This document shows, in pieces, positions 26,895 through 36,071 of a stretch of 64,000 nucleotides of DNA. The notes under the pieces are model-generated. The model was not told the DNA's origin and did not search any database. It was given only the letters and a program-made list of their open reading frames with translations. The stretch is from Paraburkholderia ultramafica (GTDB lineage: Bacteria; Pseudomonadota; Gammaproteobacteria; Burkholderiales; Burkholderiaceae). Numbering within the stretch: position 1 is the first letter of the stretch; the number at the start of each line of letters is the position of its first letter. The stretch is from positions 148,880 through 212,879 of the forward strand of contig NZ_CADIKK010000011.1 of NCBI RefSeq assembly GCF_902859915.1, in the 5' to 3' direction. The position numbers were made by a program, and so were the translations under genes.

Positions 26895-27535
26895 TCATTC
26901 CGCGTCCGGCTGCCGGGACGGTTCCGCCTGCTGGAACGCGGGCAGTTCCATGGCGTTGGAGGCCAGACGCGTGATTGTCGGATAGCCAGTCAGGGGAATC
27001 TCAAAGCGCCGAGCATTCCATACTTGCGGAACGAGGCAGAGGTCTGCAATCGTCGGTGTCTCGCCATACACGAACTTGCCAACCCTCGGCTCGGAGCGAA
27101 GCCGAGCTTCAAGCGAGCTAAAGCCGACATCAATCCAGTGCTGATACCAGTCGGACTTTTGCTCGTCTGATATTCCGAACCGCTTTTTCAAGTACTGCAG
27201 TACACGAAGGTTGTTGACCGGGTGTATTTCCGAAGCCAGCTGGAGCGCAACGGAACGTACGCGCGATCCGTAGCTGCCGAGGGCAGTAAAGCGGGCTCCG
27301 GATACATTTCATCCAAGTATTCAATGATGGCGAGTGACTGCGTGAGTACATTCGCGCTGTCTTCGAGAGCAGGAACCAGCCCGTCAGGGTTGACTTCCCG
27401 ATAGGCGAAACTAAACTATTGTCCACCCTCGCGCAAAAGATGGACAGCGCCGTAATCGTACGAGAGACCCTTCAAGGCAAGTGCGATGCGCACGCGATAC
27501 GAAGCAGAGCTTCGGAAGTAACTATAGAGCTTCAT
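26895..27535 (-). pseudogene. maiA: Maleylacetoacetate isomerase (zeta-class GST) pseudogene
   Basis: ATG at 27535 begins [20 protein letters not shown], the hallmark start of maleylacetoacetate isomerase with the S-S-A-S-Y-R-V-R glutathione-site motif. An in-frame TAG follows LLREGGQ; then VNPDGLVPALEDS and SLAIIEYLDEMYPEPALLPS are in the same frame. A one-base frameshift near 27270 precedes LASEIHPVNNLRVLQYLKKR and the C-terminal FVYGETPTIADLCLVPQVWN. So the gene was whole but now has a nonsense codon and a frameshift. The enzyme normally acts in tyrosine or gentisate catabolism. Confidence 0.88.
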
Positions 27536-27690
27536 TGGTTTTGCCGTGTTAAGGTAGGATTTGGCTAACAGAAATGACTACAATCACGATGGCCATGACC
27601 CTGCGCACGACATTGTCCGCCGACATCGATAAGGGGTTGTGTCGAGATAAGGATGGCAGGACGAGAAAGTTTCTATATGATAAGGATAGC
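27536..27690. other. Gene-free stretch between two remnants
   Basis: AT-richer than the surroundings; contains no credible gene. The open frame from 27574 has no family resemblance. Confidence 0.35.
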
Positions 27691-27855
27691 TTAAATGACC
27701 ATCGAATAGAATTTCTCAGCGGCAGTGCGCTGAATTCCGGCGTCTTTCATCTGCCCTTTCCGGATCATGTGCATCACTTCGGTTCCCGATAGGTTAATGC
27801 GGGCGCAACGAAAATCCTTAAAGCCCATCATCGAGTTCGATTGACAGCTGTGCTG
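27691..27855 (-). pseudogene. IS6-family transposase C-terminal fragment
   Basis: The minus frame reads MMGFKDFRCARINLSGTEVM, then HMIRKGQMKDAGIQRTAAEK and FYSMVI. This matches the C-terminal end of IS6/IS26-type transposases (M-L-G-F-K-x-F-x-x-A-x-x-x-L-x-G-I-E-x-M-H-M-x-x-K-G-Q). The DDE core is missing. Confidence 0.7.
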
Positions 27856-27987
27856 TCCAATCTGCAAGGAATCCATATCTATATTGAACACTTCAATCAC
27901 ACTACCTATTTTCACCAGAGCCTCCAAGACCACCCTGCCGTCGCAAATTGCATTGAAGACAAGGGTACGCCAATGTTGGTGTCTACT
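27856..27987. other. Intergenic, no feature seen
   Basis: 132 bp downstream of the efflux operon stop; no terminator-like stem with T-run recognised. Confidence 0.3.
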
Positions 27988-29481
27988 TTAATCACCGACC
28001 TCAGCCACGGGGCGGTCGCGCCGCGCAGATGACGCTAAGGGGAAGGATGCCTCCCACCCACCCCCCAACGCCTTGAACAAACCAACGAGGGAGAGCGATA
28101 CGTCCGTGGTACTAACAACACTTGCCTGTTGGGTATCCAGCAGATCCCGCTGGACTGTGAGCACATTCAGGAAGTCCGTGGCACCCGCGACGTATTGCCG
28201 ACGTGCGTTTTCGAGCGCGACCTGATCCTGTGCCACAGCGGCGTCGAGCTTCTCATGTCTCGTCTGACGCGTGTCGTAATCGCTCATCGCATTGTCAACT
28301 TCGTGCCAGGCGTTGAGCACGGCCCGCTGGTATTCGATCATGGCCTCGCGCTGTTGAGCCTTGCGCAACTCGAGTTGTCCTTTCAGCCGACCGCCCTCGA
28401 AAATCGGGACGGTCAGCGCGGGACCTACCCCGAACATGCGCGAGCTCCATTCGCCTAGATCACCGAAATGCGTGGCCTGAAGACCCAGGTTCGCTGAGAG
28501 TGTGATCCGCGGATAGAAGTCTCCGACTGCAACGCCGATATCGGCTGTTGCCGCATGCAGACGTGCTTCCGCCTCCCTGATATCCGGACGACGCTCGGCG
28601 AGTTGGGAAGGCAGCCCTACTGGCACGCGAGGCGGTACAGGGGGAATCGGCTGCACCGTGTCGAGTTCGTGCTCCAGTGTCCGGGGCGGTTCACCAAGCA
28701 GGAAGCTCAGTGCGTTGATCAGATGAACGCGCTGGTTTTCAAGCGCCGGCAGGCGTGCCTCATTTTCACTTACCTGTGCCGCAGCCTCCGCGGTTTCGAG
28801 GTGCGTTGCAACCCCGTCCGCGAAACGTATCTGCGTCAACTTCAGGTTCTGGCGCGCGATCTCAAGGTTCTCCCGGACGATAACCTGTTGTGCCTGCACT
28901 CCCCGCAACTGGATGTAATCACTCGCCGTCTCCGCCATCGCTGACAGCAGCACATCGCGACGCAGGTCGGCACTCACCTGCACCGACGCATCAGCCGATT
29001 CGATTTCGCGGCGCACACGTCCCCAGAGGTCAAGCTCCCAGGAAGCATCAATCCCCGGCTGCCAAAGGTTATAGTCACTCTTGCCGTTCAACCCGGAGAT
29101 GTCCACGAGACCATTCTGGCTCGAACGCGAATGTTGATACGACGCCGAACCCTGCAACGCGGGCAACGCGTCTGCACCGGTCACACCGCGTGCCGCCCGC
29201 GCCTGCATGAGGCGTTGTGTGGCTACTTTGACATCGAGGTTGGCGCCCGCTACACGCTCGACAAGTGAAGAGAGCTCTGCGTCTGAGAACACCGTCCACC
29301 AGCGAGCGTCGACATCGTCTGGTACCGTGCGGCTGTGATAGGCCGGGGTGCCCTGCGTGACCTGATCCGCCCAGTGTGCCGGCAACGCGGCCTTTGACTC
29401 ATGGTAATCCGGCCCGACTATGCACCCGGCAAGCATGGTCAGCAACACCCCTGTGGCGACTCGGGCAATATGCGGACTCAT
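27988..29481 (-). CDS. NodT/OprM-family outer-membrane efflux lipoprotein
   Basis: 497 aa. Signal peptide with lipobox LAGC (MSPHIARVATGVLLTMLAGC) predicts an outer-membrane lipoprotein; IVGPDYHESKAALPAHW is the usual opening of NodT-type channels. Two OEP repeats follow (SWELDLWGRVRREIESADAS and VGDFYPRITLSANLGLQATH). The channel completes a tripartite pump with the EmrA-like and EmrB-like proteins encoded upstream; the start overlaps the adaptor stop by four bases (ATGA). Drug specificity cannot be inferred. Confidence 0.92.
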   Translation of the reverse strand: MSPHIARVATGVLLTMLAGCIVGPDYHESKAALPAHWADQVTQGTPAYHSRTVPDDVDARWWTVFSDAELSSLVERVAGANLDVKVATQRLMQARAARGVTGADALPALQGSASYQHSRSSQNGLVDISGLNGKSDYNLWQPGIDASWELDLWGRVRREIESADASVQVSADLRRDVLLSAMAETASDYIQLRGVQAQQVIVRENLEIARQNLKLTQIRFADGVATHLETAEAAAQVSENEARLPALENQRVHLINALSFLLGEPPRTLEHELDTVQPIPPVPPRVPVGLPSQLAERRPDIREAEARLHAATADIGVAVGDFYPRITLSANLGLQATHFGDLGEWSSRMFGVGPALTVPIFEGGRLKGQLELRKAQQREAMIEYQRAVLNAWHEVDNAMSDYDTRQTRHEKLDAAVAQDQVALENARRQYVAGATDFLNVLTVQRDLLDTQQASVVSTTDVSLSLVGLFKALGGGWEASFPLASSARRDRPVAEVGD

Positions 29482-30548
29482 TGCAAAACGCCCTCCTCGT
29501 TGCCGTCCCCAGGCGAACCTCCCGTGCGAATGGTGGCCTCGACCGACATCCCCACGCGAAGTCGCTGCAACGCAGGCTGTCCAGGACGCAGCAAGATTTT
29601 CACCGGAATGCGCTGGACTACCTTGGTAAAGTTACCGGTCGCGTTATCGGGTGCAATGGCGGCGAAGGTCGCACCCGTTGCAGGCGCCAAGCTGTCCACA
29701 GATCCGTGCAGGACAACATCGGGAAACGTGTCCACATGGATATCAACAGTCTGCCCGCGACGCACCGAGGTCAGCTGCGTTTCCTGGAAATTAGCAACAA
29801 CATAGGCTTTCTGCAGCGGAACCACTGCAACCAGCGGCGTTCCTGCAGTGACATAGGCACCCAGACGCACCGCACGTTGCCCAGCCATACCATCGACGGG
29901 GGCCTCGATGCGTGTCCACGACAGGTTCAGCTGGGCTGTGTCCAGCGCCGCAAGCGCGTGTTCGAGCGTCCCTTGCGCTCGTTCCCGGTCAGCCTGAAGA
30001 ACTGCGATCTGCTGCCCGGCGGCTTTCACTGTGGCTTCGTTGCGGGACACATCCGCGCGTGCGCTATCGATGTGGGACTGTGCTTGTTGCGCGCTCTGAA
30101 CACTTCCTGCCCCGTGACTCGCCAAGTCCGTATAGCGATCGTAATCAGCCCTGGCAAAGGTATAGTTCGCGTGAGCCGAGGCAAGCGCAGCATTCGCCTG
30201 TTCAATGACGGACCGCTGCTGCACGATACTTGCCGACGCATTGTCGATAGCGGCTTTCGCCATTGCGACATTCGCCTCCGCGGAAGCGACCGCTGCCTTA
30301 TAGTCCCTGTCGTCGATCTGTGCGAGCAGTTGCCCCTGGTGGACAACCTGATTGTCATCGACCGAGAGGACCGTGATCTGACCGGCCACGCGAGGCGCAA
30401 CCACCGTGTAGTCGGTGGTCACGTATGCGTCGTTGGTCGTCTGCGACGGCGAAAAACCGAACCCGGCGACCACGCCCGCCCCGACGATCACAATCAGGAC
30501 GGTAGCTGCGGCGATATAGAGCTTTCTCTTTTGAGTTGATTCAGACAT
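29478..30548 (-). CDS. EmrA/HlyD-family periplasmic adaptor
   Basis: 356 aa. One N-terminal membrane anchor (LYIAAATVLIVIVGAGVVAG), biotinyl-lipoyl-like half-motifs (TTDYTVVAPRVAGQITVLSV and LSWTRIEAPVDGMAGQRAVR), and an intervening alpha-helical hairpin of about 130 residues (NVAMAKAAIDNASASIVQQR onward) typical of EmrA. Middle gene of the efflux operon, 14 bp downstream of the permease gene and overlapping the channel gene by four bases. Confidence 0.93.
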   Translation of the reverse strand: MSESTQKRKLYIAAATVLIVIVGAGVVAGFGFSPSQTTNDAYVTTDYTVVAPRVAGQITVLSVDDNQVVHQGQLLAQIDDRDYKAAVASAEANVAMAKAAIDNASASIVQQRSVIEQANAALASAHANYTFARADYDRYTDLASHGAGSVQSAQQAQSHIDSARADVSRNEATVKAAGQQIAVLQADRERAQGTLEHALAALDTAQLNLSWTRIEAPVDGMAGQRAVRLGAYVTAGTPLVAVVPLQKAYVVANFQETQLTSVRRGQTVDIHVDTFPDVVLHGSVDSLAPATGATFAAIAPDNATGNFTKVVQRIPVKILLRPGQPALQRLRVGMSVEATIRTGGSPGDGNEEGVLQ

Positions 30549-30562
30549 GGCTACACAAGACG

Positions 30563-32173
30563 TTATCGAGTCGGATTACTGGCGACGGCACGGGGTGGAT
30601 AGACACGCGGGGCAATAAGCGGGATCAGCACGATGAGCGCTACGGCAACCAGGGCCATCAGCCGCAAAACATCGGCAGAAGCGAGAACCATTGCCTGCTC
30701 CCGTATCCGTTCGTCAAGAATGGGGAGAAAGGCTTGATGCGGCAGCCCTGTCGCCTTAGCGAATTCATTCTTTGCCACACCCAATACCTGCGGCCGGTTA
30801 CCCAACTGGTCGACGAGCAGGTTCGAATGAAAATGCTCACGCATGGTGAAGAACCCTTCAGTGACACCCGTGCCGATAACTGACGCAAAGCCCTTTATCG
30901 TGTTGAACCAGGCGGAGGCAAATGGTCCATCTGCAGGCGCCATTCCGTTTGTGGCCAGCATGAGAAGCGGAATCACCGCCATCGGTTGCGCGAATATCTG
31001 AATGATCTGCAATACATAGAAGTCGTTGCGTATCCAGTCCGACGTGAGGTAGCTGCCGATGTCGCACGTCAACACGATCAGGCCAAGACCCGTGGCGAGA
31101 ATCCAGCGACAGTCAATCGCACGGACGTTGCACAAGGCAGCGACGAGGGGAAGCGCCAGCAGTTGCGGCACCGCCACGCACAATGAAAGAGGGGCGCTCT
31201 GCAAAGGCCGATAGCCCCTCACTTCGGCAAGGTAGGCTGCAGGAATGCCCGCGACCGCGACCAAGATGAGCAGGACACCGCCGAGTGTGATCAGTGCATG
31301 GGTCAGGTTCATCCGCGCCAGCAACTGAATCTTGAGGAACGGCAATGGATGGAACCATTCGTTCACAAGAAACAGCACGAGCATAATCATGGCCCCGATG
31401 AACAGCAGGCAGATCAGCGGCGAGTCCGTCCAGCCCAGCCGCGTACCCTGACCTAGCGCGGCGACAAGCATTCCAACTGCAGGAAAACCCAGTAACACCC
31501 CGCGCCAGTCAAATTGCCTGCATCGCTCGAGACGCAGCGGATCCTGCGGAAGTCCCCAGGCGACCATCAGAATGGAGAGCAAGCCTAGCGGCGCTATCTG
31601 CCAGAACAGGAATCGCCAGTTGAGGTATTCAGTCCAAAATGCTGCAAGCGGCGTGCCGAGGGCCGGGGCGAATGTAGCCGTCAACGCGTAGGCACCAAGC
31701 CCATACAGCTTGATCCCCGGGGGCAGAAAACGCAGCGCGACAGTCATCAGCATGGGTGGCAGGCACCCTCCGGCGAAACCCTGCAACGCGCGCAATATGT
31801 AGAGCGCCCCCGTGGAAGGAGCATATGGAAAGATGAGCCCGAGCGCCGAAAATGCCGCGACCGCCCCAATCGTGAAGCGCCTGAGCGAAAATGTCGTCGC
31901 GCACCATGGGGCGAACATCATCGCCGTCACCTGCGTAACCTGATAAAGCGTGGACAGCCACGATGCATCGTCATGGCTGATTCCCATGGCCCCACGAATA
32001 TCCACCATCGCGATTTCGGTCACGTGATCGTTAAGCTGCGCGATCACAACGGCGAGGAGAATCCCACCCATACCGACGAGAATTCGCCTACCAAACGCCG
32101 CCGGCGCGCCAGCACTGGCGGGAGCATTCGAAGGAGACGCGGCCCGCGGGGCCGCATGCGCGACACTACTCAT
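30563..32173 (-). CDS. EmrB/DHA2-type MFS efflux permease
   Basis: 536 aa from ATG 32173; a GTG at 32191 is possible. Fourteen membrane segments are expected for DHA2 members. Visible family features: DIRGAMGISHDDASWLSTLY, VTQVTAMMFAPW, the motif-C-like segment ALQGFAGGCLPPMLMTVALR, and APALGTPLAAFWTEYLNWRF (motif with W-R-x-x-F). First gene of the permease-adaptor-channel operon. The LysR at 32340 is on the same strand about 170 bp upstream and is the likely regulator. Substrates unknown (EmrB relatives export hydrophobic uncouplers or acids). Confidence 0.93.
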   Translation of the reverse strand: MSSVAHAAPRAASPSNAPASAGAPAAFGRRILVGMGGILLAVVIAQLNDHVTEIAMVDIRGAMGISHDDASWLSTLYQVTQVTAMMFAPWCATTFSLRRFTIGAVAAFSALGLIFPYAPSTGALYILRALQGFAGGCLPPMLMTVALRFLPPGIKLYGLGAYALTATFAPALGTPLAAFWTEYLNWRFLFWQIAPLGLLSILMVAWGLPQDPLRLERCRQFDWRGVLLGFPAVGMLVAALGQGTRLGWTDSPLICLLFIGAMIMLVLFLVNEWFHPLPFLKIQLLARMNLTHALITLGGVLLILVAVAGIPAAYLAEVRGYRPLQSAPLSLCVAVPQLLALPLVAALCNVRAIDCRWILATGLGLIVLTCDIGSYLTSDWIRNDFYVLQIIQIFAQPMAVIPLLMLATNGMAPADGPFASAWFNTIKGFASVIGTGVTEGFFTMREHFHSNLLVDQLGNRPQVLGVAKNEFAKATGLPHQAFLPILDERIREQAMVLASADVLRLMALVAVALIVLIPLIAPRVYPPRAVASNPTR

Positions 32174-32339
32174 GGGCTTACAGCCTGGCACCGCAGGGGC
32201 GCTGCGATAGCGTCAATTGACATCTGGAAAAACTTCACCGCTTCACCTTCTGCAGACCACATTGAATGCGGTAAGTCTAGATGCGGCGAATCAATCCGAA
32301 AATTGAAAACTTTGCACTGCTACCGTGCGTCAGACGCAC

Positions 32340-33275
32340 TCATCGCGAAGGCGACATAATACCGGGGGCGCCACTTGCGTTACTTGCGCAAAGTTCACGA
32401 ATAATGCGGCGTAGCCATTGATGTGCGCCGTCACTCTGAAAACGAGGATGCCATGCCTGGACGACGACGACTGTCTCGAGCGGAAGGGGTAGCTCGAACG
32501 AGCGCACCCGCAATCCCATCCGCCGCACCGCCCACGCAACGTGCTCGGGTACGGTCAGTATGAGGTCTGAACTCCCGAGCATGAAAACGCCAGAATGGAA
32601 TGTCGGAGCCACCAATGACACACGTCTGGAAAGGCCAAGACGCTGCAGGGCCACGTCAATCGGGCCGTTTGCGCGTCCACGCCGGGATACGCTAATTTGG
32701 TCGTATCTCGCGAAGCTTTCCGGCGTGATTTCATGGTCGAAAATTGGGTGCTCATCACGCGCCATCCCCACGAATTTCGTCGTGAACAGCGATTGAGCGT
32801 GAACGTCCATGCCCATCGGCCGCATGGCGCTGATGTACAGGTCGACCTTACCATCCTCCAGTACCGTGTCTTCCGTATCCCGCTCCGGAGAGAAGCGCAA
32901 CAGTACATGCGGTGCCTCGGCACACACCCGCTCCATCAGAGCCTGACCGAATGCGCTGATGAAGACATCATTTGCATGCAGACCGAAGCTTCGTTTGAGG
33001 GATGGCAGATCAACTTCCCGGTCGGGCTCCAATAACCGGCGGGCGCTCTGCACCGACTGATGGACCTGTTCTCGCAATACCAGCGCGCGCGGCGTGGGGA
33101 CCATTTTGCGCCCGACTCTCACGAAAATAGGGTCGTCGATTGTCTCGCGAATACGTGCCAGAGTGCGGCTCATTGCCGGGGCGCTCAGGTTCATGCGGCG
33201 CGCAGCGGACACGACAGATCCCTCTTCGAGCAACACGTCAAGCGCAAACAGAAGATTGAGGTCAGGTAGTTGCAT
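32340..33275 (-). CDS. LysR-type transcriptional regulator (NodD/LinR-like branch)
   Basis: 311 aa. The N-terminus MQLPDLNLLFALDVLLEEGS and NLSAPAMSRTLARIRETIDD are typical of the NodD/NahR/LinR group rather than the CbbR group. The effector domain has SFGLHANDVFISAFGQALME. Co-directional with and just upstream of the EmrB-EmrA-OprM operon, so it probably controls it; NahR-type members respond to aromatic compounds. Confidence 0.91.
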   Translation of the reverse strand: MQLPDLNLLFALDVLLEEGSVVSAARRMNLSAPAMSRTLARIRETIDDPIFVRVGRKMVPTPRALVLREQVHQSVQSARRLLEPDREVDLPSLKRSFGLHANDVFISAFGQALMERVCAEAPHVLLRFSPERDTEDTVLEDGKVDLYISAMRPMGMDVHAQSLFTTKFVGMARDEHPIFDHEITPESFARYDQISVSRRGRANGPIDVALQRLGLSRRVSLVAPTFHSGVFMLGSSDLILTVPEHVAWAVRRMGLRVRSFELPLPLETVVVVQAWHPRFQSDGAHQWLRRIIRELCASNASGAPGIMSPSR

Positions 33276-33419
33276 GACTGAGAAGTATAGTTGCTGCCAG
33301 CATCATCTGGCTGGGCCGTTCCGTGCGCCGGCCGCACCGCAGACATGCGTGGAGCGGCATTTCCCATCGTTTGCCGGACAGGCAGAATCCAAGTCCCTGC
33401 ATCCTCTCAACGCTCTGCC

Positions 33420-33875
33420 ATGTTTCATGATCTACTGGTCCCTCTCGACGGGACGGCGCAAGGTGACCATGTCGTAAAGCTTGCGGCACGTGCCGCTATC
33501 GCAAGTCAATCCAGATTGCACGTCTTGTGTGTGGTGGATCCGGCGTACCTGACATCGCCTGAGGACGTCAGAGGAACCGAGCCCGATGGGCTGTCATACC
33601 CTCCTGCAAACGAACAGTCGGCACGCGCTGTCCAGATAATCTCAGCGGCCGTCGAAGTGCTGAAACGCAAGGGGTTCAACGCAACAGGCTATCTTTCCGG
33701 CGGCGAGGCGTCTGACGCGATCATAGAGCATGCCAACCGCCTTCACGCCGACCTGATCGTAATGGGCCACCGGCATCTGTCCCGACTCCGGCGCCTGTCC
33801 GATCCGTCCACGGCAGGTAAAGTCATCGAGCGAGCGCCCTGTCCAGTTCTTCTGGAGACCTCCTGGAGTAATTAA
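33420..33875 (+). CDS. Universal stress protein (UspA family)
   Basis: 151 aa. MFHDLLVPLDGTAQGDHVVK is the standard UspA opening with the first-strand Asp; the later ADLIVMGHRHLSRLRRLSDP, then STAGKVIERAPCPVLL aligns with the G-x-x-G...G-S/T region, but the canonical G2xG9xG(S/T) is imperfect, so ATP binding is uncertain. It is divergent from the LysR at 32340. A longer frame starts at 33291, but the methionine at 33420 gives the family N-terminus. Confidence 0.88.
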   Translation: MFHDLLVPLDGTAQGDHVVKLAARAAIASQSRLHVLCVVDPAYLTSPEDVRGTEPDGLSYPPANEQSARAVQIISAAVEVLKRKGFNATGYLSGGEASDAIIEHANRLHADLIVMGHRHLSRLRRLSDPSTAGKVIERAPCPVLLETSWSN

Positions 33876-33906
33876 CTTCCGTTCGACCGTGTTGAATTCG
33901 TGAGCT

Positions 33907-34131
33907 TTGAAGCAAGCAGCGAAAACGAGGATGATATTAGGGGGTGTATTTTCTGAGCTGCGCGATGTACGGCGTGCGCAAGGCAAACGCTATGCGCTGG
34001 AGTTGCCTCTGTGTGCGATCGTGATGTCGATGATGGCAGGCGCCAACTCGCTTTGGACGATTGAGCTGTTCATTGCCGAGCGCCTGGCGCAGCTGAAAGG
34101 AGGACTCGATGCATGGGAACACCACGGCTAA
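33907..34131 (+). pseudogene. ISAs1-type transposase N-terminal fragment
   Basis: The frame reads FSELRDVRRAQGKRYALELP, then MMAGANSLWTIELFIAERLA. This is the DDE-Tnp-1-associated N-terminal segment of ISAs1 transposases (L-x-D-x-R-x-x-x-G-x-R-Y, A-G-A-N-S). The frame stops after 74 codons and the catalytic part is absent. Confidence 0.65.
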
Positions 34132-34420
34132 CCAGTCGAGCCGCTCGCGCTAAAGACGGATACCGAGGGAGACTCAAGCGGTCTGTCGGCATCGACAATC
34201 GACGACCGCGATCCTGTTATTGACCGAACTCTTGCTCCTAAAGGCAACCTGTAGACAGAGTAACTTCGCCCATTATTCAGGCGCTCGAGCGCCCCGCCGC
34301 CTTACTCCTGTCCTTATTAAGGCTTGCCGGAAGCAAGCTGCTCGTTGCGGTCACTGAGAAGCTTGATAAGGCCGTCCACACCAACTTCTGGACTTCCGCC
34401 TCGAACTGAAGCCGATATAT
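34132..34420. other. Intergenic stretch before the IS110 element
   Basis: About 290 bp of mixed composition. A short frame (EPLALKTDTEGDSSGLSA) is open but unrecognised; I see no RNA gene or clear structure. Confidence 0.3.
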
Positions 34421-35870
34421 CTGCACTAGATGCTATGGGAGGGCCGTGGAAGTCAGCCCGCTGGAGTAAAACGGGATTTCCAGACTCGTTTTCTCCGAAG
34501 GAGCACGCAAAATGGATGCGACTTACACAGCCCTTGATGGGCAGAATACGACGGCAGGTGGCCGGCTGTACATGGCATTTGAACTGGGCGAGAAGAGCTG
34601 GAAGCTCTCACTGGGTGATGGCCAGCGGGCGCCGAGCCGGTTTACGGTCGCCGCAGGTGATACCACGGCGGTCCTCACCGCCATCGCGACCGCCAGGGCG
34701 CGCTGCCACCTCAGCGCCGACACACCCGTCTACAGCTGTTATGAGGCCGGCCGCGACGGTTTCTGGCTGCACCGGTGGCTGGCTCAACAGGGTATTGCCA
34801 ATCTCGTGGTGGATTCGGCCAGTATCGAGGTAAACCGGCGGGCCCGTCGTGCCAAGACGGACCGGCTTGACAGCGACAAGCTGCTGTCGATGCTCATGCG
34901 TTATCACACCGGCGAGCGGCGAGTATGGGCGGTGGCACGCATCCCCACGCCTGAGCAGGAAGATGACCGGCGCCTGCACCGCGAGCTCGAACGCCTGCGG
35001 CAGGAACGTACCGCGCATACCAACCGGATCCGCTCCCTGCTCGTGCTGCACAACCTGCGCGTCAGACATGTCGGCGGCCGGATCTGGACTCACTGGTGGG
35101 CCCGGCAGCGCGAGCTGCTGGCCCCCGGTCTGCGTGCCGAGATTGATCGCGAATGTGAGCGGCTTACACTGGTGCGCCAACAGATCCGTACGCTCGAAGC
35201 GCAGCAGGACCAGCAGGTGCGCAGTGGCACGCACCGGCATGGCGTTGCTGGCACAGCTTGCGGGCATCGGCAACGGCAGCGCGTGGACGCTGGTCAGGGA
35301 ACTGTTTGGCTGGCGGCAATTTCGCAACCGGCGTGAAGTCGCCGGCTGCCTGGGTCTGACGCCCACGCCGTATGCCAGCGGCACCAGCGAAGTCGAACAG
35401 GGCATCAGCAAGGCCGGCAACAAACGATGCCGATGGCTGATGGTCGAGCTCGCCTGGAGCTGGTTGCGCTTCCAGCCTGACAGCCAGCTCAGCCACTGGT
35501 TCAATCAGCGCTTTGCCGGCGCCGGCAAGCGGCTGCGCCGCATCGGTATCGTGGCGCTCGCACGGCGTCTCGCAATCGCGCTGTGGCGCTATCTCGAACA
35601 CGGCGAGATTCCCGCTGGTGTGGTACTCAAGCCAGGGGCCCTCAATAACGTGAACATCTGAATGACATCAGACGCAGCAAGGCATCGAAAGGTCAACGCG
35701 CCCGGAACACGCTCGGGCTGCCCCTACGGGTAGCCGTTCTCCTAGATGGGGCGCGTCGGTGACAGAGTGGCTCCAGCGCTTCGCGCATGCGGCATAAGGT
35801 GACCGGCCTGCTAGGCCGGCACGGATAGAAGGTCGACCCGGCACTGACCGGTCAACAGACACTCTGACCT
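34420..35870 (+). mobile_element. IS110-family insertion sequence, approximate limits
   Basis: The element carries a broken IS110 transposase (34512-35661) with about 90 bp of 5' and about 200 bp of 3' non-coding DNA. IS110 elements lack classical terminal inverted repeats and make no target duplication, so the ends are approximate. The 3' non-coding part is rich in short stems, for example CCGGCCT/AGGCCGG at 35803-35819. Members of this family encode a structured bridge RNA in a non-coding end; whether it lies left or right here I cannot tell. Confidence 0.6.
34512..35661 (+). pseudogene. IS110-family transposase, frameshifted
   Basis: From ATG 34512 the first frame gives the DEDD (RuvC-like) half: YMAFELGEKSWKLSLGDGQR (the first acidic position is Glu, as in a known branch of the family), YEAGRDGFWLHRWLAQQG, and RRAKTDRLDSDKLLSMLMRY. 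Near 35220-35245 the frame shifts by one base; the second frame continues LLAQLAGIGNGSAWTLVREL, REVAGCLGLTPTPYASGTSE and QGISKAGNKRCRWLMVELAW, the C-terminal serine-containing transposase_20 domain. The sum is about 380 aa, normal for the family. No programmed-frameshift signal is visible, so inactivation is likely. Confidence 0.85.
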
Positions 35871-35933
35871 GAATGACATTGAGCTGCCAAACTGCAAGAG
35901 GAATGTATGGCATCGGTGTGGCCCTCTGCGCCT

Positions 35934-36002
35934 CCAGTTGTCTGTGGCCAGCCTGCGTCTGGTCGTAGCAGGCGACCCCGCAGGCTGGCCACAGACAACT
36001 GG
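35934..36002. repeat. Perfect 24-bp inverted repeat with 21-bp loop
   Basis: The arm 35934-35957 (starting CCAGTTGTCTGTGGCC) and the arm 35979-36002 (ending GGCCACAGACAACTGG) are perfect reverse complements over 24 bp. The loop is TCTGGTCGTAGCAGGCGACCC. It lies between the IS110 and IS5 elements. No T-run follows on the plus strand; the flank on the minus strand is not T-rich either, so a simple terminator is unlikely. Candidates are a MITE-like element, a recombination site or a remnant IS end. Confidence 0.85.
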
Positions 36003-36071
36003 CAAGGAGATTTGCTTCGCATAGCAGAATTTTTTACATTCAACAGCGCTTGACTTTCTATGCCCCATAGA

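Noticed and set aside
34324..34833. Plus-strand frame over the IS110 left end
   Set aside because: Ser/Pro/Arg-rich out-of-frame overlap with the transposase start; no ribosome-binding site.
35934..36002. Rho-independent terminator
   Set aside because: A perfect 24-bp stem without a following T-run, not positioned after a gene end.
35934..36002. Integron attC site
   Set aside because: No R-sequence/L-sequence RYYYAAC and GTTRRRY pair at the ends, and no integrase or cassette nearby.
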